Shown: piece by piece, positions 59,342 through 64,000 of the stretch
Layout of the letters: the number at the start of each line of letters is the position of its first letter
Position numbering within the stretch: position 1 is the stretch's first letter
Assembly (NCBI RefSeq): GCF_041321095.1
Contig: NZ_JBGGWE010000001.1
Coordinates: 310,001-374,000, forward strand
Origin: Fibrella arboris
Lineage (GTDB): Bacteria > Bacteroidota > Bacteroidia > Cytophagales > Spirosomataceae
Length of the DNA stretch: 64,000 bases
Reading direction: 5' to 3'
Notes under the pieces: generated by a model
What the model saw: the letters and a program-made list of their open reading frames with translations, nothing else
Told to the model about the DNA's origin: nothing
Databases searched by the model: none
Translations under genes and position numbers: made by a program

Positions 59342-60685
59342 CTAGGCGGCGGGGCGAATCCGGTTGAACCGCCAGCTCACAACGGCCATAACGGCCAGCC
59401 CCACGCAAAGCCAGGGAGCCAGCGTAGCCACCCGCTCAACCAGCGCCGTAACCCCATTGGCCTGCCCCGACACCCGTTCGGCTACCCAGGCGAGAGCCGC
59501 CACCCCAGCCAGAACGGCCCCTGAGCTACGTAGAAACCAGTAAAACGGCGTCTGACTTAATAAAATCAACCACGGGATAACGAGCGCGATAATGCCCACC
59601 TGCATAAGTTCGATGCCCAGGTTGAAGCCCAGGATACTTAACGCCATGGGGCCGGTATCGAGCTGTAGATTGGCCAGTGTACTGGCAAAAGCCAGCCCAT
59701 GTACCAGACCAAACCCAGCCGCCACCCACGGCTCACGGCCCGGAAAGAGCGGCCGTAGAGCGTGAATAGCCGACACCAGGATAGACACCGCAATGAGCAC
59801 CTCAACGGGCTGTCCGGGTAAACGCAGCCAGCCCATAGCGCCCAGCAACAGCGTGAACGAGTGCCCAACGGTAAAGGCCGTCACAATGAGCAGTAACCGC
59901 CGCAGGCTATAACGCACCCCGCCAAAACGCCCCCACCGACGACCCGAAACGAGCAAAGGGGCAGGAAGCAGCAAGGCCAGCAGAAACAGCAAATGATCGG
60001 TACCTTCTGAAATATGCCGCATCCCGAGCTGTACCATTGCCCGAAAGCCGGTCCAGCTACTACCCGTTTCCAGATTGACGGTGAGCGGTCGTACCTGGTT
60101 ATTCACAATGTCGAGCTCAATGACGCCTACCTGCGCGGGCGTTTCTGCCGTTACCAGCCCCCGTTCCCAATCCTGCCGGACCGATACCAGTATTTTGTGC
60201 GTCACCACCTGATGCAGAACGGCATCATAATGAAATATAAACCGCCGAACATCGGCGCCCGCAGGCGGCACCAGTCGTATAGAGGCTGTCAGTTCGCGAT
60301 ACGTGCCGTTGATCGGATTTTGGGTTTCCTGCACCGCCAGCGTACCTACCGTTACGGTCCAGGTACGTCCATCAGGGCTTTGTGCCTGGATATGCTGGGT
60401 CAGATAAGCCTGCAACTGTGGACCAAGCCGGGTGATCAGCCCCTTGACCGAATCATTGACGGCATGGCCAAACGCAGCCTGTAGTTCATTCAGCGGAATC
60501 TGTACGTCCGCCTCGATCCGATGGGCATGCACAGTGAGCAGCACCACCGAATTGGGCATCGGGTGGGCCAACAACGTACCTGACAGAGCCAGCAGGCACA
60601 GCAAACCACCCAGCACCCGCCTGAATGGAGAGCCACCGGGTGTGCTTTTTAGTTGCCCCGGAAACGATAGCTTAGTTGCCGCCAT
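59342..60685 (-). CDS. HupE/UreJ-family membrane protein
   Basis: A 447-residue protein. The signal or anchor is VLGGLLCLLALSGTLLAHP; the periplasmic region (about 40-235) is of unknown fold. Six to seven hydrophobic helices form the C-terminal half, with the HupE/UreJ motifs LGMRHISEGTDHLLFLLALL, TAFTVGHSFTLLL and FGLVHGLAFAST, rich in His. Related proteins move nickel or cobalt, but in Bacteroidota the substrate is not established. The start overlaps the stop of the DUF3500 gene by 14 nt. Confidence 0.88.
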   Translation of the reverse strand: MAATKLSFPGQLKSTPGGSPFRRVLGGLLCLLALSGTLLAHPMPNSVVLLTVHAHRIEADVQIPLNELQAAFGHAVNDSVKGLITRLGPQLQAYLTQHIQAQSPDGRTWTVTVGTLAVQETQNPINGTYRELTASIRLVPPAGADVRRFIFHYDAVLHQVVTHKILVSVRQDWERGLVTAETPAQVGVIELDIVNNQVRPLTVNLETGSSWTGFRAMVQLGMRHISEGTDHLLFLLALLLPAPLLVSGRRWGRFGGVRYSLRRLLLIVTAFTVGHSFTLLLGAMGWLRLPGQPVEVLIAVSILVSAIHALRPLFPGREPWVAAGFGLVHGLAFASTLANLQLDTGPMALSILGFNLGIELMQVGIIALVIPWLILLSQTPFYWFLRSSGAVLAGVAALAWVAERVSGQANGVTALVERVATLAPWLCVGLAVMAVVSWRFNRIRPAA

Positions 60686-62111
60686 AATCGCCGGTGTGAT
60701 CGCGCCAGACCGAATGCGGATGCGGCGTGTTTCTGATGATCACGCCGCCCTGATACGAGAACTCGATCCAGACACTTGGGCCGTCGATACGAACGTAGTC
60801 GTTGGCCGAAGCAACGGCTGTTGTACCCGAGTAGGCAACGTAGGTCGCTGCTAACTCGGCGGTGTACTTGGTCAGGATCGTAGCTGCCGTAGTAGCCTCC
60901 AGGTCATTGACATAGAGTTTGATGGCATTCAGCACCAGCGCCTGCTCGGCTGCGCTCAGATTACCAACCTTGACCCCCAGTTTGGTAGCGGGAAACTGGT
61001 TGTCTTTACCGGGACCTAACACCAGGTCGGTAAACGTACCTGCGAGTTTGGCGGTGGCCTGTTCGCTACTGCTCAGGCCCGACAGCATGGCGGCGAAAAC
61101 CTGCCGTTCCTGTTCAAAAGGCTGGTAGCTGCGGTTGTTGGCGCTCACTGCAGCCGCCGGCTCAACGCCCCGGAACGCTGGCGTAACGCCAGTCAGAACG
61201 CCCGCATTGAACGTGTAGGGCTGGGTGTAATGATGACCGGTGAAGAGGATCTCCCACAGGCTGCTGGTGCTGGGCGTACCCAGAAACGAGATGTAGAAAT
61301 TACCGGCTCCGTAGGCAGAACCGCCCCCGATCGTGTTCAGGTAATCATCGGCTACCAGATTACCCAACATCTCATCATACCCTTCGTCGGTGGTATTGAT
61401 CGCCAAGACAGCCACCATCAGGTCACGAAACGCCGCCAGCTGGACAGTGTTGAGCGAACCCAGCGTGATGCCTATCCGGGCAGAGAGCGCAGCGGGCAGA
61501 TTCGACCATTTCTGCGCGTTGGTCTTACTGTACGTAAACTGCATGGCTGCTACCTGGCTGCTGCTTAACGTGGCCTTGAACGCTTCGGCCAGGCAAACAA
61601 CACGGGCCAGGCCAGTGGCTGTTGCACAGGTCGTATTGGCACTGGCCGTGGCGGCCAGCGCGCCGGTAATGGTGCTGGAGCCACTCGACGTAGTTCCTGA
61701 ACCCGGTGCGCCAACCGCTAAGGCAAGGCTACAGGTCTGACCGCCAAAACTGAGTGCAAACGTAGCCGTACCCGTGCCCGAAGGCGTCCCGCTAATGGCG
61801 TAGGTCAGGTTCCCCGCGCCGCTCGCCAGCGTGCCTGCCTGTAGCGTAGCGTTCAACCCGGTTACACCGGTCGACGTGATGGCACTACCAGCAGCATACG
61901 AGGACCCATTGCCACCCGTATAGGGTACACTAGCCGTGCCCGTATAGGCAGTGCCGCTGGCAGCCGTGGCTGACAGGGTGGCCGACCCACACGAAAGCGC
62001 AGAGACTGCTGCCGAGGTGGGTGTTACCGTGGTGTCGGTGTTTTTACAGGAGAAAAAGGCCAAAAAGCCAATGGCCATGGCTGTGATAACGGACTTGAAA
62101 GGGCTACGCAT
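60672..62111 (-). CDS. DUF3500-type lipoprotein
   Basis: A 479-residue protein from ATG 62111, with a lipobox (IGFLAFFSC-K). Residues about 40-170 are Ala/Ser/Thr/Gly-rich, with repeat-like YTGTASVPYTGGNGSSY segments. The C-terminal about 290 residues fit DUF3500 (FKATLSSSQVAAMQFTYSKT, then EGYDEMLGNLVADDYLN, FLGTPSTSSLWEILFTGHHY, HPHSVWRDH). It overlaps the HupE-like gene, so the two are coupled and probably cooperate in the envelope. Confidence 0.83.
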   Translation of the reverse strand: MRSPFKSVITAMAIGFLAFFSCKNTDTTVTPTSAAVSALSCGSATLSATAASGTAYTGTASVPYTGGNGSSYAAGSAITSTGVTGLNATLQAGTLASGAGNLTYAISGTPSGTGTATFALSFGGQTCSLALAVGAPGSGTTSSGSSTITGALAATASANTTCATATGLARVVCLAEAFKATLSSSQVAAMQFTYSKTNAQKWSNLPAALSARIGITLGSLNTVQLAAFRDLMVAVLAINTTDEGYDEMLGNLVADDYLNTIGGGSAYGAGNFYISFLGTPSTSSLWEILFTGHHYTQPYTFNAGVLTGVTPAFRGVEPAAAVSANNRSYQPFEQERQVFAAMLSGLSSSEQATAKLAGTFTDLVLGPGKDNQFPATKLGVKVGNLSAAEQALVLNAIKLYVNDLEATTAATILTKYTAELAATYVAYSGTTAVASANDYVRIDGPSVWIEFSYQGGVIIRNTPHPHSVWRDHTGDYGGN

Positions 62112-62244
62112 AAATCGAGCTGTGACAGTAAACAATACTTATCATTACGTTCAGCCGCCCAGGGTTGTTGCTCCATAACCAGACACATTGCGAACATAGG
62201 CAGACACTTTTAGAACATTAGCTGGCGGGGGTCCGACAAGGGCA

Positions 62245-62292
62245 CAAAAAACAGCCATTGGCTCCCTCGGGATAAGGTGGCCAATGGCTGTT
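62245..62292 (-). terminator. Terminator downstream of the T9SS cargo gene
   Basis: AACAGCCATTGGC (62250-62262) pairs with GCCAATGGCTGTT (62280-62292). Read on the minus strand, a T run follows the stem (62245-62250). Confidence 0.85.
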
Positions 62293-62313
62293 CTATACGT
62301 TCAACAAGGCTGG

Positions 62314-63138
62314 TTACTGAAACCAGATTTTCTGGGATATCCGCTCGGGTTTATCTTTCCGCTCTACTGTCAGCACCGAATAACCGCCCAATTCGCTCCC
62401 GTCAATCTCACGGCCGGCCAGCGTTGCTACGCGCTCTGAAAAAGAGCGCAGCACCACCCCATTGGCATTCGTCAGTTTCACGGTAACCGTTTCACCGGGC
62501 GCAAAACCTTTCATGTACAGCCGAAATTTCCCGCCCACACTCGGGTTGGGATACGCCACCACTTTCAGGCTGTCGGCTTCACTGACCGGTTGGTTGCCCT
62601 CTATGGCCAGTATGAGCAGGGAGGCCACCCGGCTGTCTATTTTCAGGTAATCATTCCCCTGAATATCCGACATATAATTCCGAAAATCGCCGCCCTGCAT
62701 CCCGGCCTGAGCCGAATTGGGATCTTTCGATTCGTCGTATAACCGTACCTTATCAACGTACCCGGGCTGTAGCCCAAAATCGAAGAGTACATAATCCTGC
62801 CCCGCCACCAGATCCAGCTTATCGCCCTGACTGGTAATGCCATGAAAGTCTGCCGTGGGCGCCGCAGCGGGCGCAAACACCGCCGAATTATCAGCCCACG
62901 AACCAGCCAGCAGGCTACGGATCGACAGCGGTTGATCGGCCAGCGAGGCGGGCAATACCACCGACACCTGCGACGGGCCCCACGCAAAGTTACGCGCCGA
63001 AAAGCCAGCGCGGGCAATCACCTCGTAGCGATTCGCCGCCGCATTGAACGACAACCGAACCGAAATTTCAGGCGACGACTGAGCCAGTAAGGCTGGACTG
63101 ATCAGCCAGCCCAGTACGAGTAAGATCGCTTGTTTCAT
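62314..63138 (-). CDS. Secreted protein with T9SS type A-like sorting domain
   Basis: A 274-residue protein with a signal peptide (AILLVLGWLISPALLAQ). Residues about 25-190 form a beta-rich domain of unknown family (ISVRLSFNAAANRYEVIARA). The C-terminal about 85 residues begin LKVVAYPNPSVGGKFRLYMK, characteristic of the type IX secretion tail, and end SQKIWFQ. It is therefore exported and displayed or released by the gliding/T9SS machinery. It is 24 nt downstream of the next gene on the same strand and probably forms an operon with it. Confidence 0.85.
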   Translation of the reverse strand: MKQAILLVLGWLISPALLAQSSPEISVRLSFNAAANRYEVIARAGFSARNFAWGPSQVSVVLPASLADQPLSIRSLLAGSWADNSAVFAPAAAPTADFHGITSQGDKLDLVAGQDYVLFDFGLQPGYVDKVRLYDESKDPNSAQAGMQGGDFRNYMSDIQGNDYLKIDSRVASLLILAIEGNQPVSEADSLKVVAYPNPSVGGKFRLYMKGFAPGETVTVKLTNANGVVLRSFSERVATLAGREIDGSELGGYSVLTVERKDKPERISQKIWFQ

Positions 63139-63162
63139 GAGTCTGGTTCTTTCCAGTTACGT

Positions 63163-64000
63163 TTAGCGGACACGAGTCACCAGCAGTGGTAAACATTGCC
63201 CCACACAATCACCGCAAAGCGTTAGCGACAGCGCCGGCGACAAGGCCAGGCAACTAGCCGTTACCTGACCGATGGTATTGGCCCCATTCACCACCAGATT
63301 GGCTAGGCTGTTATCATCTGTATACGTGATGGCATAGGCCGAATACGTGCCATTGCTTAATCCCGCAGAATTGAACGAGGGTGTTGACCCAATACGCACC
63401 AGTTTGCCCGATGCGTCGGTGAGTGCATAACTGGTTTTGACCCCTGCCCCCGAGCTACCACCCGCGCTCTGAAAGGTAATCAGCTGACCAATCTGATAGT
63501 CGCAGGGAGAAGCGGGCGGCGGCGAAGACACGCAGGCTTTAAAAACCAGGGCCGTTGACCAGTCGAAGCAGGAAGCCGAGACGGCACTCAGGGCATTGCC
63601 TACCGACAGGCCCGTTACGGGTGCTTCGTAGGTAAGCGCCACAGCCATATACGTGGCCGTTCCACTCAAGCCGGAGAAACTGGCGATAGGGCTGATCTGG
63701 AGGATGCTTCCTGTATTGGAAGCCAGCACGTAGCTGGTTGTAACGGCCGTGCCACTGCTACCGCCGCTGCTGGTGAGGGTCACCGTTGAGGTCGTGTAGT
63801 CGCAGCTGGCCAGGGTCAGCGGGCAGCCGTAGTCGTTCACCGCAGTACCACCGGGTGTACCGGGGCATAAGTCGCTGGCATCGTCTACACCGTCCAGATC
63901 CGAGTCGGCTAGCCAGCCCGTGACCAAACTGCCGGTTGTGCCCACCGAACGGGGCGCAGCCAGCGCCGAAGCAGCCGTCAGGCACAGCCAAACGCATACA
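63163..64000 (-). CDS. Secreted protein with thrombospondin type 3-like repeat (N-terminus outside window)
   Basis: The frame is open to the window edge. Its first visible residues (LCLTAASALAAPRSVG) look like the end of a signal peptide, so only a few residues are missing. A thrombospondin type 3-like calcium repeat follows (DSDLDGVDDASDLCPGTPGG). Two similar Ser/Gly/Thr-rich segments follow, starting SCDYTTSTVTLTSSGGSSG and PCDYQIGQLITFQSAGGSSG, so the protein is built from repeats. It ends without a T9SS tail. It is probably a surface or matrix protein partnered with the next gene. Confidence 0.8.
   Translation of the reverse strand, partial: VCVWLCLTAASALAAPRSVGTTGSLVTGWLADSDLDGVDDASDLCPGTPGGTAVNDYGCPLTLASCDYTTSTVTLTSSGGSSGTAVTTSYVLASNTGSILQISPIASFSGLSGTATYMAVALTYEAPVTGLSVGNALSAVSASCFDWSTALVFKACVSSPPPASPCDYQIGQLITFQSAGGSSGAGVKTSYALTDASGKLVRIGSTPSFNSAGLSNGTYSAYAITYTDDNSLANLVVNGANTIGQVTASCLALSPALSLTLCGDCVGQCLPLLVTRVR

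Overview
The window is chromosomal DNA of a Bacteroidota bacterium, most likely order Cytophagales and probably the Spirosoma/Fibrella group. This is inferred from: TAnnTTTG-type promoters; a type IX secretion (T9SS) sorting tail; a TonB-dependent receptor; a Bacteroidota-type Hcp (TssD); lipoproteins with a Cys-Lys start; a CruF-like carotenoid gene beside a MerR/B12 regulator; and moderately high GC with densely packed genes. No rRNA, CRISPR array, phage or intact insertion sequence was seen. Two tRNAs are present (His-GTG, Arg-CCG).

Layout. 0-1 kb: end of a toxin-antitoxin (TA) pair with a nonsense-broken ParE toxin, then rfaE2. 1-8.5 kb: membrane Zn protease, cyanophycinase-like S51 peptidase, GH13 amylase, PhyH oxygenase, AraC regulator, ahcY. 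8.6-14.3 kb is a variable stretch: a PIN-type TA pair with a frameshifted toxin, flanked by copies of the 3' end of an M20 peptidase gene; an Hcp with a long AT-rich C-terminal extension; a poly-C tract; and a frameshifted MFS gene. 14.4-31.6 kb: SPFH protein, DsbD, AraC, fusA-rpsJ, MerR/B12 regulator and cruF, tRNA-His, sod, tadA, a lone PD-(D/E)XK nuclease-like gene, uvrB, GH43 and a pair of M16 peptidases. 31.7-43.4 kb: M61, TspO, DPP-IV, accC, a flavin oxidoreductase, DUF4126, FKBP, an MBL-fold enzyme and NUDIX. 43.5-48.8 kb: tRNA-Arg, sulfatase, TonB receptor, EamA.

The most notable system is at 48.9-59.3 kb. A tightly packed minus-strand operon encodes a subtype-B tannase, an aromatic-acid MFS transporter, a VOC-fold extradiol dioxygenase, 4-oxalomesaconate hydratase (GalB, PIG-L type), 4-carboxy-4-hydroxy-2-oxoadipate aldolase, a DUF1932 dehydrogenase and 4-oxalomesaconate tautomerase (GalD). 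A divergent AraC regulator and a Tat-exported type-B carboxylesterase lie beside it. Together these read as a complete route from galloyl esters (tannins) through gallate to pyruvate and oxaloacetate. The ring-cleavage enzyme is of a fold different from the known LigAB-like gallate dioxygenases. 59.3-64 kb: HupE/UreJ-like and DUF3500 genes and two secreted proteins, the last one cut by the window edge.

Two genome-scale signals cut across the genes. (1) The word GGTACGT/ACGTACC occurs about 70 times by eye, against about 8 expected. It is often extended to CAGGTACGTT, lies in genes and between them, and sits in hairpin loops or as inverted pairs. (2) Many gene junctions carry long, near-perfect inverted repeats (up to 50-bp arms) that share words across loci and form at least two families.
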